The notes: generated by a model from the letters alone, not told the origin. DNA of 64,000 bases from Georgenia sp. TF02-10 (GCF_022759505.1 NZ_CP094289.1:3100001-3164000), one strand, 5' to 3'. Counted from the first letter of the stretch, positions 46,281-55,363 are shown. Made by a program: numbers and translations.

Positions 46281-46658
46281 ATGCTTGGACGGAAGAAGAA
46301 GGTCGAGCCGCCGCTGCGCGCCGACCTCGCGGAGAAGGCCGGCAGCCGGCTCGTGAAGGTGCTCCGGGGCCAGATGCGGCTCGCGGAGCGGCACCTCGCG
46401 CCGGACGAGACGGTCGTGGCGGTGAGCAACGCCGGCACGAGCGTGGTCGTGCTGACCGACCGGCGGATCGTCTCGGCGTTCAAGGACATGTTCGACGAGC
46501 GGGTGGACATCACCCCGCTCGGTCAGGTGTCGGGGGTCGTGGTGTCGGGTCGCGGCCCGGTCGTGAACATGACGCTGGCCAAGCCGGGCGCCCAGGTGGA
46601 CTTCCGGAAGGTGGGCCGGGAGTTCGCCGAGGCCGTCCAGGCCGCGACGACGCGCTGA
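46281..46658 (+). CDS. Opposite-strand PH-like protein (prophage moron)
   Basis: 125 residues from ATG 46281. The only plus-strand gene inside 30 kb of leftward phage genes. Basic N-terminus (MLGRKKKVEPPL), then a beta-rich domain VVAVSNAGTSVVVLTDRRIV and GQVSGVVVSGRGPVVNMTLA that resembles bacterial PH-like domains, and a closing helix. An extended -10 (TGGTACGGT, 46265-46273) ends seven bases before the ATG, so a leaderless message from its own promoter is likely. Independently expressed morons often serve the lysogen (superinfection exclusion, counter-defence). Function unknown. Confidence 0.7.
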   Translation: MLGRKKKVEPPLRADLAEKAGSRLVKVLRGQMRLAERHLAPDETVVAVSNAGTSVVVLTDRRIVSAFKDMFDERVDITPLGQVSGVVVSGRGPVVNMTLAKPGAQVDFRKVGREFAEAVQAATTR

Positions 46659-46659
46659 C

Positions 46660-46809
46660 CTACTTCTTCTCGGCCTGCTCGTCGGCCTTGCGCACGGCGA
46701 CCGTGCGGGCCTTCTCCTCCTTCACGCCGGGGGCGTTGCGGAGCCGGACGACGGTGGCGGGGTGGGCGGTCTCGACGGTGGTGCCGTGCTGGTCGGTGAA
46801 CCTGGGCAT
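46660..46809 (-). CDS. Small head-tail region protein (49 residues)
   Basis: ATG follows AAGGAG by seven bases. Begins MPRFTDQHGTTVETAHPATV and ends with a lysine/glutamate-rich tail. A short protein at this place, after the major tail protein, recurs in actinophages; function unknown. It is convergent with the moron at 46281, two bases apart. Confidence 0.65.
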   Translation of the reverse strand: MPRFTDQHGTTVETAHPATVVRLRNAPGVKEEKARTVAVRKADEQAEKK

Positions 46810-46899
46810 GACGGACTCCTTCTACGGGACGGGACCGGGTGTTGCGGGTTGGGGTCCGGTCGGCCGTACGACACCCGTAGCGCACGGCCGACCGGAGCA

Positions 46900-47574
46900 T
46901 CACGGCGTGGCGCCAACCTTCCAGCCCAGGGCCGCCGCCTGGCGGAGGAAGCCCTTGCCGGTGATCGTGTTCTTCACCTTGTAGCCGAGGGTCTTGTCAG
47001 TCCGGCAGGAGAAGCCGATCTCGAGGCTGGTGGCGTCGGACTGGTTCCACTGCTCCTCGGGGAACGAGCTCACCCACACGCTCGGGAAGAACTTGCCCCG
47101 CACGACCGGCGCGGTGACCGAGCCGTTGAAGCCGAGGATGACCGCGCGGTAGAAGACCTGGTCGGAGATGTCCCCGATCTCGATCTCCACCTCGCCAGTG
47201 GTCGGGTCAACGGTCGCGGCCGACAGGTCCACACCCTCGGACGCCTCGATGACGCCCTTGTCCAGCACCTGCATGAAGGCCGCGGAGAAGCCGCGGACGT
47301 CGCTGGTGATGTCCTCCGCCAGCGGCGAGGTGTGGCCCAGGGCCTCCACCGGCTCGGTGGAGACGTCCCGAGGGAAGGTGATCCCGTCCGGGGTGATCAG
47401 GCCCAGCGGCCGGTACTCCTCGGGGAAGGCGTTGATCAGCACCCCGTCGGTGGTCAGCTTGCCCGGTGCGGGCGCGTCCTCGGGGGCCAGGGCGACGATG
47501 GCACCCTTGGTCTTGCTGTAGGCGGTCGGGACCTCGGAGGCCTCGACGAACTCGGTCCAGGTCATGGCGGACAT
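46900..47574 (-). CDS. Major tail (tube) protein
   Basis: 224 residues. Segments typical of siphovirus tail tube proteins are YRPLGLITPDGITFPRDVST, SDVRGFSAAFMQVLDKGVIE and SSFPEEQWNQSDATSLEIGF. The position between the head-tail connectors and the tail chaperones is the standard one. AAGGGA precedes the first ATG by six bases. It polymerises around the tape measure. Confidence 0.85.
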   Translation of the reverse strand: MSAMTWTEFVEASEVPTAYSKTKGAIVALAPEDAPAPGKLTTDGVLINAFPEEYRPLGLITPDGITFPRDVSTEPVEALGHTSPLAEDITSDVRGFSAAFMQVLDKGVIEASEGVDLSAATVDPTTGEVEIEIGDISDQVFYRAVILGFNGSVTAPVVRGKFFPSVWVSSFPEEQWNQSDATSLEIGFSCRTDKTLGYKVKNTITGKGFLRQAAALGWKVGATP

Positions 47575-47610
47575 GGGTGATCCCTTCTGGGGTTCGGGAG
47601 AGGGTGGGGG

Positions 47611-47967
47611 TCAGCCGACGGGGCCGACGTCGATCCGGTAGGTGGCCTGCCAGAGGCTCACGGCGTCGTCGACGTACGGGATCGGGTGGGGCCCGACCTC
47701 GACCCGCACCAGGTCGATCTCGTCGTGCACGAAGCGGGCGGTCAGGGTCGCCAGGACGTCCTCGGCCGCCTGCCGCGCCTGGTCCCGGGTGGGGCCGTAG
47801 GTGTCGACGTTGACCCGGTCGGTGCGGAGGATGCGGGCCTGGACGGCGGAGCCCACCATGTAGGCGTGGTGCACCACCTGCCGGGCCGGCAGGGTGGTCA
47901 GGTTGAGCACCGCGCCGGTCAGGTCCGCGACGATCTTCTCGGTGTCCGGGAAGGTGATGACGGCCAT
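47611..47967 (-). CDS. Tail terminator-like protein
   Basis: 118 residues: MAVITFPDTEKIVADLTGAV, then VGSAVQARILRTDRVNVDTY and a C-terminal beta strand RIDVGPVG. Size, fold pattern and place (just before the major tail protein) fit tail terminators, which cap the tube and join it to the head. Overlaps the upstream gene by ATGA. Confidence 0.7.
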   Translation of the reverse strand: MAVITFPDTEKIVADLTGAVLNLTTLPARQVVHHAYMVGSAVQARILRTDRVNVDTYGPTRDQARQAAEDVLATLTARFVHDEIDLVRVEVGPHPIPYVDDAVSLWQATYRIDVGPVG

Positions 47968-48269
47968 CACTCGCCGTTCTCGATGACGTCCACGGCCCGG
48001 GCCAGGACGTGGTGCACGTCCTCGACCAGATGGGCGTGCGGGGCGTTGTTGATCAGCGCGGCACCGGCGCGGTCCTCGTTGTCGTACCCGGCCTGCACCG
48101 TGGTGGGCTCGACCCGGAACTCGCTCTTGTAGCGCCCGGTCTTGACCGGGGCGACCGACTCGGCCCACCGCCTGCCGACCTCGGCCGCCTGGACCATCGC
48201 GGCGCCGACCTCGGCGGACATGCCGAGCTCGCGCATGCCCTGGTGGTCGGGCTTGTAGGCCTTCGTCAT
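47967..48269 (-). CDS. HK97 gp10-like head-tail connector
   Basis: 100 residues with the gp10-like pattern: AAEVGRRWAESVAPVKTGRY, then a strand and loop ending HAHLVEDVHHVL. Usually encoded between the head completion and tail terminator genes, as here. Confidence 0.75.
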   Translation of the reverse strand: MTKAYKPDHQGMRELGMSAEVGAAMVQAAEVGRRWAESVAPVKTGRYKSEFRVEPTTVQAGYDNEDRAGAALINNAPHAHLVEDVHHVLARAVDVIENGE

Positions 48270-48272
48270 GGG

Positions 48273-48608
48273 TCATCCCTTCCTGAGCGGGACCTCGGCG
48301 CCGCCGCGGCGCATCAGCACCCCGGTGGACGACGTCAGGTCCGTCCGGTCGACCGGGTCAGAGGTGGACCGGGACGCCAGCAGGCACCCATCCACCTCGA
48401 TCTCCACGTCCGGGCCCGGGTAGCCGTACCGGTCCGGCGGACCCGGGCGGAGGACCGTCACGGTGCACAGCCACTCCGTGGGTAGCTCGTCCACCACGTC
48501 GACCGGCCAGGTGTGCGGCTCGCCGTCCACGGCCCAGTCGCCGGCCGCCAGCCACGTCCCCTCGGGGACACGGATGCGGTCGGTGGAGCGGAAAGCGAAC
48601 GGACCCAT
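48273..48608 (-). CDS. Head-tail adaptor / stopper-like protein
   Basis: 111 residues, beta-rich (DRIRVPEGTWLAAGDWAVDG; LCTVTVLRPGPPDRYGYPG). Size and gene order fit a head-closure (stopper) protein. Overlaps the upstream connector gene at ATG 48608. Assigned mainly from order. Confidence 0.65.
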   Translation of the reverse strand: MGPFAFRSTDRIRVPEGTWLAAGDWAVDGEPHTWPVDVVDELPTEWLCTVTVLRPGPPDRYGYPGPDVEIEVDGCLLASRSTSDPVDRTDLTSSTGVLMRRGGAEVPLRKG

Positions 48609-49087
48609 CAGGGCACCTCGCCGGACACTGGTAGGGTCTCGGGCGACCGCTGCCCCTGCGGCTCGTGGCCCGGGGTGGCGTTGACGACCACGCCGGCGAG
48701 CGGATTGGTCGAGGTCGACGACAGGCCGGTCATGTCGACCGTGTAGGCGCCGCTGCTGGCGCAGAGGATCTGGAGGCGCTTGACCTCCGAGGGCCAGAAG
48801 AAGGAACCCTTCGGTGCGCCGTCGCCCCGCTGGGGCTCGACGGACTTCTGGAAGGGTCCGGCGCCCACCTGGGTGACGACCCGGGTGTCGGCGCCGTGCC
48901 GGCGTGGGATCGCCTGGCGCAGCAGGGCCCGGATGGCGTCGCGCTTCGGGTCCTCTGGGGCCAGGGCGGTGATGCAGGGGGCGGCGAGGATGGCTTCCGC
49001 CTCGGCGTCCTCGATCATCGCCAGGGCCTTGGCCTCGGGGATGTCCGCGTACGGGGCGAGGTCTCGTGGCTCGACGAACCGACCCAT
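48608..49087 (-). CDS. Head-tail connector (gp6-like) protein
   Basis: 159 residues from ATG 49087, eight bases after AGGAGG. The N-terminal 75 residues are helical (IPEAKALAMIEDAEAEAILA; RDAIRALLRQAIPRRH), the pattern of DNA-packaging/head-completion adaptors. The C-terminal half is beta-rich. It would sit below the portal. Confidence 0.7.
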   Translation of the reverse strand: MGRFVEPRDLAPYADIPEAKALAMIEDAEAEAILAAPCITALAPEDPKRDAIRALLRQAIPRRHGADTRVVTQVGAGPFQKSVEPQRGDGAPKGSFFWPSEVKRLQILCASSGAYTVDMTGLSSTSTNPLAGVVVNATPGHEPQGQRSPETLPVSGEVP

Positions 49088-49102
49088 CCTCACCGCCTCC
49101 TG

Positions 49103-49276
49103 CTACCGAGCGTCCGGCTTGGCGGCCGGCTTGCGTGGCCGCGCCGGCCGCTTCACCGGCGGCTTCTTCTCGTCCTTGGCCTGGACGGCCTTCCACCCGA
49201 GGCGGGAGAGGGCCGCCACGCCGGCCGGCTTGATGTCGCGCTCCTCACCCTCGGGCGAGCGCATCAGCGGCGACAT
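49103..49276 (-). CDS. Small basic protein after capsid gene (57 residues)
   Basis: MSPLMRSPEGEERDIKPAGV with a Lys/Pro/Arg-rich tail (KKPPVKRPARPRKPAAKPD). Overlaps the capsid stop by ATGA. Such small head-region proteins may be decoration or capsid-interior factors; the role is not known. Confidence 0.6.
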   Translation of the reverse strand: MSPLMRSPEGEERDIKPAGVAALSRLGWKAVQAKDEKKPPVKRPARPRKPAAKPDAR

Positions 49277-50211
49277 CAGGCGCCCGTAGCCGCCGGGGTG
49301 ACCACACCGGCCGGGTAGGTGCCGCCGAGGCGGGTCATCGGCACCGCGGCCTGGAAGCCGACCCGGAAGACGACGCGCATGGCCTTGGAGTCCTGCTGCA
49401 TGAGGTTCAGGACCACGCGCCCCTCGGCGTCGGAGATGACGCCCTCGCTGAAGAGGTCGTAGGTGACGTCCTGGCGGATGCCCACCACGAACTTCGACCA
49501 GTCGACGGCCAGGCCCTCGGCGACGTCCGCGTCCCAGGCGCCGTTCCGAACCTCGTCCAGGGTGTACCCGAAGAGGGTGGCGTTGCCGCCCTGCGTGGGT
49601 GCGCCGAAGAGGTACTGGCCGTTGGCGTCCTTGAGCCCGCGGAGCTGCCAGTTCAGGCCGGGCCGGGTGGCGAAGGCGTTGACCGCGAAGCCGCCCTCGG
49701 ACGCCGCGCCGGCGACCGAGGCGAACGCGTCGGCCAGGTTGTTCGTGGCGGACAGCTGCGCGACGTTGCCGGCGGCGATGGCGCCCGGGACGATGGCGGT
49801 CGGCCACGAGGCCGGCTTGTCGTCCCCGAACAGGGCAGCCCCGTCGACCTTCTTCCCCAGCGCCTCCCGCAGGAGCGGCTTGACCTGGTCCCACAGCGGG
49901 ACGTTGGAGTCGTCCACCACCGCGTTCGGGATCGGCACGATGACCGCCAGCTCCTCGGCGGTCATCGTGATGCCGCGCCAGGAGACGTTGGTGGTCTGCT
50001 TGAGCCCGGTGTCGCCGTCCACCCAGTAGGCCTCGGGCAGGGTGGCGAGCACCGGCTGCTTGGACTTCTTGGACGACATGAGCGTCTTGCGCGCCCGGGT
50101 CAGGACGACCGACTCCTCGGGCGCGGTCTGGATGATCTCGTTGATCTGCTGGTCGGGGATGAGCTGGTCGGTGACCTCGGCCCGCCCGACGATCTCGGCG
50201 AAACCCGCCAT
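49276..50211 (-). CDS. Major capsid protein (HK97 fold)
   Basis: 311 residues. Phage capsid pattern: N-arm, PVLATLPEAYWVDGDTGLKQ, the E-loop/P-domain helix AELAVIVPIPNAVVDDSNV-like stretch, GQYLFGAPTQGGNATLFGY and the C-terminal strand MRVVFRVGFQAAVPMTRLGG. AAGGAG six bases before ATG. Immediately after the scaffold gene in transcription order, as expected. Confidence 0.9.
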   Translation of the reverse strand: MAGFAEIVGRAEVTDQLIPDQQINEIIQTAPEESVVLTRARKTLMSSKKSKQPVLATLPEAYWVDGDTGLKQTTNVSWRGITMTAEELAVIVPIPNAVVDDSNVPLWDQVKPLLREALGKKVDGAALFGDDKPASWPTAIVPGAIAAGNVAQLSATNNLADAFASVAGAASEGGFAVNAFATRPGLNWQLRGLKDANGQYLFGAPTQGGNATLFGYTLDEVRNGAWDADVAEGLAVDWSKFVVGIRQDVTYDLFSEGVISDAEGRVVLNLMQQDSKAMRVVFRVGFQAAVPMTRLGGTYPAGVVTPAATGA

Positions 50212-50226
50212 GATCTACTCCTTCTG

Positions 50227-50733
50227 TCAGGTTCGGGCGAGCTGCTGACGCAGCCAGTCGCCCTGCGGTGGGATGTCGCTGCCACCCTGGGCAGCGTTGG
50301 GGCGGGGAGCCCTGGGACCTTCCTTGGACCGCGCCACGAGCGCCTGCACCTGCTTCAGCAGCCGCTCGGGGTCGTCCGCCGTCAGGAACAGCTCGGCGCT
50401 CTCGTCGTCGATCTCGTGGAGCTGCACCAGGTGCTGGCGCAGCGCGGCGGCGACCTTCGCCGGCACCTGCTGCGCCTCAGCCTCGGCGCGCTCGGCGCGC
50501 TCAGCGGCCTTCTGCACCTCGGTCTTGTTCGCGTCCTCGATCTCGTCCAGCCGCGACGCCTTGGCCTTCAGGTCGTCGTAGTCGGCAAACTTCGACCGCT
50601 CACGCTCCAGGCGCTGACCGATCCTTCGGTTCAGCTCCTCCTGCGAGGTGATCGGCTCGAAGGCCTCCGCCTGCTCGGTCTGGTCGGCCGTCTGGTCCTG
50701 GTCCGGGGTCGGCTCGGTCGTCGGTTCGGTCAT
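50227..50733 (-). CDS. Capsid scaffolding protein
   Basis: 168 residues from ATG 50733. Acidic N-terminus (TEPTPDQDQTADQTEQAEAF), a long coiled coil (LERERSKFADYDDLKAKASR through AERAERAEAEAQQV), and a C-terminal helix for capsid binding. This is the DUF4355-like scaffold layout, one gene before the capsid. Confidence 0.85.
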   Translation of the reverse strand: MTEPTTEPTPDQDQTADQTEQAEAFEPITSQEELNRRIGQRLERERSKFADYDDLKAKASRLDEIEDANKTEVQKAAERAERAEAEAQQVPAKVAAALRQHLVQLHEIDDESAELFLTADDPERLLKQVQALVARSKEGPRAPRPNAAQGGSDIPPQGDWLRQQLART

Positions 50734-50810
50734 GTCAGGTCTCTCCCAAGGTCCGAGCTGTTGACCGCCGCTCGTGCGCGTAGGTCCACGCCCGGGGTCG
50801 GGCGGGAAGA

Positions 50811-51497
50811 TCAGATGGTGTCGAGGTAGACGCGGATGGTGGCGTTGTGCCGGGCCCGCTGCTCGGGGCCCATGCGGCTCGTGCGCTTGGACGCCTCGTA
50901 GGCGCCGACGTCCACCTCGGGGGCGTCCGGGTCCCACGACGGGGCGGCTGCGCAGTTGCACGAGCCGTGCGAGGCGAAGTGCACCGTCGACTGCTTGTAG
51001 ACCGCCCCTCGGCCCGCGAGAAGTCGGCAGAACCGGCAGGCGCCGCCGCGGGTGACCCGCTGCCAGCCGGACGCCCGGGGGTCCCGGTCGGTCGAGGTGA
51101 CGATGGTCTGCCGACCCGCCGCGAGCGCGTACTTCCCGGCCTTGGACGACAGGGTGAGGAGCGCATCACCCGGGGTGGGCGTCCAGAGGGCGCCGGCCGC
51201 GCGGCGGACCGTGCCCTCGACGGCGTCCGTGTAGGGCGAGTCCTGCATGACCGCCCGGTACCGGCCGGGGACACGCTCGACCGCCCGCTGCTCGTCGTAC
51301 CAGTCGGCCGCGACGGCCGCCGCCGACTCGCCGTAGGTGCTGACCAGGTAGGGCACGAACTCCAGCAGGGCGTCCCGCGCGGCCTCGGGCCGCCCCAGGT
51401 CCAGCGACGCGAAGAAGGCGGCCAGGTCCCGTTCGACCAGCGTCCGGATACCCACCTGGGCCAGGCGCAGCCGCTCGGCGTCGGCCGGGGAGACCAT
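50811..51497 (-). CDS. MuF-like minor capsid protein
   Basis: 228 residues. The C-terminal third has CRFCRLLAGRGAVYK and FASHGSCNCAAAPSWD, the Cys/His pattern of phage MuF/VG15-type minor head proteins. It follows the portal gene by four bases. These proteins are packaged with the procapsid and may help DNA ejection. Confidence 0.8.
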   Translation of the reverse strand: MVSPADAERLRLAQVGIRTLVERDLAAFFASLDLGRPEAARDALLEFVPYLVSTYGESAAAVAADWYDEQRAVERVPGRYRAVMQDSPYTDAVEGTVRRAAGALWTPTPGDALLTLSSKAGKYALAAGRQTIVTSTDRDPRASGWQRVTRGGACRFCRLLAGRGAVYKQSTVHFASHGSCNCAAAPSWDPDAPEVDVGAYEASKRTSRMGPEQRARHNATIRVYLDTI

Positions 51498-51500
51498 GGG

Positions 51501-53081
51501 CTACGCGGTCTCCAGCTCGTCGGCCTCGGACACCGGCAGCCGCAGGGACGTCGGGATCGCGCCGGTGAACTTGATGCCCGCCAGGCCGAGGCGCTGCGCC
51601 GCGTCCTGAGGGTCGACGCCGGCGCGGATGAGGACGTCGAGGGCGTCCGCCTTGGCCTTCAGCGCGCCCGCCTCGGCCACCGGGTCGGGCTGCGCGGTCG
51701 CGGGGCCGGCGGCGGCGACGAGGGTGTCGAGCCGCTGGTTCGCGGCCTTCCGGCGCTGCTCGCCCAGGGCCCGCTCCGCCTGCCGCTCGTCCAGCCCCAG
51801 CAGCTCCAGACCGACCTCGGTCTCCGCGAGCCACGGCACCGCTGCCAGTTGCTTCTGGCCGGCGTCGGCGGTGGCCGACGTGGTGGGCGTCGCGGCGTTG
51901 CGCCACCGGTTCGCCACCCGGCGGTGCAGGTCGGCCGGGGCCGTCTTGTCCCGGATCATCAGGGCCAGCCGTGCGACCTCCATCCACGCCCGGCCGAACC
52001 CCACCTGGCGGCGCTCGGCGCGCTTGACCAGCCGGGCCTCCATTGCGCGGATCGCGTCCGCCGAGGCTGGGTTGTCCGACTGGAAGCCGAAGTAGGTGAC
52101 CGGCTGGCCCACCTCGGTGGCGAGCAGCTGTGCCCAGCCCTTCACCTGCTCCAGGAACGGCTGAGGGGAGCCCACCTGGAGCTGCTTGATGTCCGGCATC
52201 AAGCCCTCGTCGTCACGGTCGATCGCCAGCGCATGGCCGGCCACGATCCGCCAGCCGGACGTCGGGTTGCCGTTCGCGTCCACGAAGGCGTCCGGGCCGC
52301 GGCCGAGCAGGGTCAGCTGAGGGATGCCGTAGAACTCGCGGTTGCCCTCCATGCCGAGCACGGTCCGGACCGCGGCGTCGCAGTAGTAGCGCACCGCCTT
52401 GGTGATCTCGGACTTGCCCTCGGTGCGCGAGGCCCGCGGGCGGTTCGGCATCCGGGCCACCGGAACCCGGTCGAGCCTGTGCTCGTCCCGGTCCGTCACC
52501 ACCCACGTGCCGCTGCGGCGCTGGAGGGTGATCGTCTGGCCGACCACGTCCAGCACGACGTCGGTGACCTGCCCGTCCTTGACCCCGGTCACGGTCACGG
52601 CCGAGGTGAGGCGCCGCGAGCGCGCGTCCCACACCCCGGTCGTGGTCCGCGCCGAGTGGATCGTCACCAGCGGCGACGGCTCGCCCTCGCGGCCGGTGCC
52701 GACCCGGACGAAGGAGACCCCGTACAGCAGGGAGTCCAGGTGCGCCAGGCCCGACTCGACGTCCAGCGCGTTGTCGGTGTAGACCTTCCGCAGGCCGAGG
52801 TCGTCGTCGACCTCGTCCCACCCGTACCAGTCCAGGCGCTCCTCCAGCACGTCCACCGTGGTCGCCGCCCAGCCCACGACCGGGCTGATCCGGGCGGCGA
52901 TCTCGGGCGGCATCGCGATACCCATGTGCCGGACCCGCTGCTCGGCCTCGTAGTAGGCGTCCTTCTCGGCGTTCGACATGGCGTACTGGTCGAGCCTGGC
53001 GAGCAGCAGCGCCAGCTCGCGCTGCTCGTCGTCGTGCAGCGCCTGGAGCGTCAGCAGCGTTGCCGCGGGGACGACCGTCAC
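51501..53081 (-). CDS. Portal protein (SPP1 gp6 type)
   Basis: 526 residues. Features: helical N-terminus, PVVGWAATTVDVLEERLDWY, central wing domain, TYFGFQSDNPASADAIRAME (a strong family signature) and a long helical crown. It forms the dodecameric ring through which DNA is packaged and ejected. It overlaps the terminase stop by ATGA. Confidence 0.9.
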   Translation of the reverse strand: MTVVPAATLLTLQALHDDEQRELALLLARLDQYAMSNAEKDAYYEAEQRVRHMGIAMPPEIAARISPVVGWAATTVDVLEERLDWYGWDEVDDDLGLRKVYTDNALDVESGLAHLDSLLYGVSFVRVGTGREGEPSPLVTIHSARTTTGVWDARSRRLTSAVTVTGVKDGQVTDVVLDVVGQTITLQRRSGTWVVTDRDEHRLDRVPVARMPNRPRASRTEGKSEITKAVRYYCDAAVRTVLGMEGNREFYGIPQLTLLGRGPDAFVDANGNPTSGWRIVAGHALAIDRDDEGLMPDIKQLQVGSPQPFLEQVKGWAQLLATEVGQPVTYFGFQSDNPASADAIRAMEARLVKRAERRQVGFGRAWMEVARLALMIRDKTAPADLHRRVANRWRNAATPTTSATADAGQKQLAAVPWLAETEVGLELLGLDERQAERALGEQRRKAANQRLDTLVAAAGPATAQPDPVAEAGALKAKADALDVLIRAGVDPQDAAQRLGLAGIKFTGAIPTSLRLPVSEADELETA

Positions 53082-54565
53082 AGGACCACCACCTTCCCGC
53101 TGCTGCTGCCGCTCCGGGGTCGTCGCTTCGCCGTCTCTGCCGCGTGCCGGGCCAGCGTCACCGCGTCCAGCGCCGTCACGTCACCGCCTGGCACGACCGC
53201 CTCCCAGCCCCACCCGCCGTAGACGCCGATCTTCCGCTTGCCCGCCACCCGCACCTGCGCGTCCAGGCCCGGCTGGCCCAGGTGGGTCACCGTGGCCTCG
53301 ACGACCGCCCGCAGCATCCCCGCGTGCGCTGTGATCGCCTCGTCGGTCGTCACCACGTGCACCCGCCGCCGGGACACCCCAGCGGCCACCAGGGCGTTCG
53401 CCAGGTCGCCCGCGCCGGCCTTGCCGTCCACCACGATCTGCGCCGCCCTCCGCCACCGGGTGGCCAGCCAGTCCACCAGTGGCGCCACACCGTCCGACAG
53501 GGACGACACCCCGAGCGACACGACGTGGATCGGGCCCTCGTCCGGCCGCAACGCCACCGCACAGCTCACGCGCTCGCCGTCGGCGGAGAACTTCACCCCG
53601 AAGGCGACCGTGCCGTCCACGGGCGCCTGGTCGGACGGGACGGCCAGAGCGTCCCAGACGTCTTGATTGATGAGCACGCCCGGGCCCGACACGTCGTCCC
53701 AGATACCGAACGCCTCGCGGTCGAAGTCGCCCGGGCCCGTCAGGAGCTTCTTGAGCCGAGCCACCGCCTTCGGGCCCGTCCGCAGCGGGTACGACGGGTT
53801 CGCCTTCCGACGCTGAGCCTCGTCGTCCCACCGGGCGCCGCGGTCCGCCGAGAACTCGACGTACAGCACACCCTCGGAGTCGCCCGCCAGCGCCTCGGCG
53901 CGGAGCCGCTTGAACACCTCAGCGTCGTCCGACGGCTTCGGCGGCGTCCCCATCAGGATCACCTGCGGGTTCGTCGCCTGGTTCATCGTCGGCGCCAGGT
54001 CGGCCATCGCCCGCTCGGAGAGAATCTGCGCCTCGTCCAGGACGAGCCGCCGAACCTTCGCCACGCCGCGCACCGCGCCGGACTCGCGCGCCTTGAACAG
54101 GATGCGCGAGCCGTTGCGGAACGGGATCGCCTCGTTGCCGGCGCCCGTCGTGATGGCGTCAGGGTCGATATGGGCCCGCATCTGCGGCAGTTCTGCCATG
54201 ACCTTGAGTGCCATGAAGGACTCGCGCGTTACCGTGAAGTGGTGTGCGGTCCAGACGGCCAGCGTGCCGGGATTGATGATGCAGTCCGCGAACAGCAGGG
54301 CGCCGACGTCGTAGGTCTTGCCGGCCTGGCGGCAGATCGAGATGACGATCGTGTCCGCCGCATACGAGCCACTCGCGTCCTTGGCGAGGATCGCCGTGTT
54401 GAGGTCGGCCTGCCAGGGGTCGAACCCAATACTGACCGTCCGGCACACCTCGCGGACCGACGGCCATCCGGTCGAGACGATGCCGTCCGGGAGGATCAGG
54501 TGGCGAGCATCAGGAAGCAGGCCATGCCGCGTCGGGGGTGCCTGCGGCGGAGCCGACGTCGTCAC
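53078..54565 (-). CDS. Terminase large subunit
   Basis: 495 residues. The ATPase has a Walker A-like CRQAGKT at 78-84 and Walker B RRLVLDEAQ with D177-E178; coupling motif MGTPPK follows. The C-terminal nuclease domain contains FGVKFSADGERVSCAVALRP and VVDGKAGAGDL with acidic residues of the RNase H-like fold. It cuts and pumps DNA into the head. It overlaps the small-subunit gene by about 55 bases. Confidence 0.92.
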   Translation of the reverse strand: MTTSAPPQAPPTRHGLLPDARHLILPDGIVSTGWPSVREVCRTVSIGFDPWQADLNTAILAKDASGSYAADTIVISICRQAGKTYDVGALLFADCIINPGTLAVWTAHHFTVTRESFMALKVMAELPQMRAHIDPDAITTGAGNEAIPFRNGSRILFKARESGAVRGVAKVRRLVLDEAQILSERAMADLAPTMNQATNPQVILMGTPPKPSDDAEVFKRLRAEALAGDSEGVLYVEFSADRGARWDDEAQRRKANPSYPLRTGPKAVARLKKLLTGPGDFDREAFGIWDDVSGPGVLINQDVWDALAVPSDQAPVDGTVAFGVKFSADGERVSCAVALRPDEGPIHVVSLGVSSLSDGVAPLVDWLATRWRRAAQIVVDGKAGAGDLANALVAAGVSRRRVHVVTTDEAITAHAGMLRAVVEATVTHLGQPGLDAQVRVAGKRKIGVYGGWGWEAVVPGGDVTALDAVTLARHAAETAKRRPRSGSSSGKVVVL

Positions 54566-54788
54566 CGTTCTCCTCAGCGTCCAGAGCCGCGATCTCGTCG
54601 ACGATGTTCACCAGGCGCAGCGACAGTGAAGCCATGTCCCGAGGCGGTACACCCTCGTCCAGCCGGGCGGCGATCGAGTCCCGCAGCGCCACCAGCAGGT
54701 CACGCCGACTGCTGGCCGCGGCCTTGCTGATCGCGCCGCCGGGCGGCTCAGGCGCAGGAAGCGCTCGCAGGTTCCGGCGTGCGGCCAT
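54510..54788 (-). CDS. Terminase small subunit
   Basis: 92 residues from ATG 54788, eight bases after GAGGAGGT. Basic helical N-terminus (MAARRNLRALPAPEPPGG), then RRDLLVALRDSIAARLDEGV and RLVNIVDEIAALDAEEN. This short helical pattern, ahead of the large subunit, is common in actinophages. It recognises the packaging site. Confidence 0.75.
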   Translation of the reverse strand: MAARRNLRALPAPEPPGGAISKAAASSRRDLLVALRDSIAARLDEGVPPRDMASLSLRLVNIVDEIAALDAEENGDDVGSAAGTPDAAWPAS

Positions 54789-54982
54789 GACCGAGCACCT
54801 CCTCTCGGCGAGCAAGCGCGAGCACTCGCACCTCGTCATCGGTTCGCGCGGCAGGGCCTCGCAGCTGGGGTCGGGCTTCTCTAGCCACCGCTAGCTAGGC
54901 GGGGCTGGTCTGATTCTTGCAGTACATCGTGGTGGAAAACGTCTGGCGGCCTCGCGTGGAACGAGTCGTGTGTATGTGCTCG

Positions 54983-55363
54983 CTATGCCTGGCGGGGCGA
55001 GGACCGGCCGGGGATGGGGGCTCCCTCCCCACCCCCGCAGACGAGAGCCAGCCAGTTCGGGTCGACGGGGAAATCGTCGGCGGCCGCGACGGGCACAGGC
55101 ACCTTGGTGCGGTTGCGCTGGCCGTTGCACTTGCGGCAGATGACGCGGAGGTTGTCGGCGTCGTCGGTGCCGCCTTGTCCGTGAGGGATGATGTGGTCGG
55201 TCTCGGCGCTGTTGGGCAGCAGTGGTGTGTCGTAGTCGAGCTCGGCGCCGCACGGCCTGCCGTCGACGCCTGGGCAGTGGGTGAGTCCGCTGCGCCTCGC
55301 TTGGGTCTTGACGCGCTTGCTGTTGCGCAGGTAGGTGGCCGTGCCGGTGCGTGACGTGGCCAT
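54983..55363 (-). CDS. HNH endonuclease
   Basis: 126 residues. The HNH core is visible: TDHIIPHGQGGTDDADNLRV then CRKCNGQRN, with a supporting CPGVDGRPC cysteine pair upstream. HNH enzymes encoded just before terminase assist terminase cutting in cos-type phages, which suggests cohesive-end packaging. A 194-base gap separates it from the small-subunit gene. Confidence 0.88.
   Translation of the reverse strand: MATSRTGTATYLRNSKRVKTQARRSGLTHCPGVDGRPCGAELDYDTPLLPNSAETDHIIPHGQGGTDDADNLRVICRKCNGQRNRTKVPVPVAAADDFPVDPNWLALVCGGGEGAPIPGRSSPRQA

Noticed and set aside
48170-48215. Spacer 27/31 and spacer 9 loosely resemble head-tail connector genes
   Set aside because: Identity is patchy and gaps are needed, so no source can be claimed without a database search.
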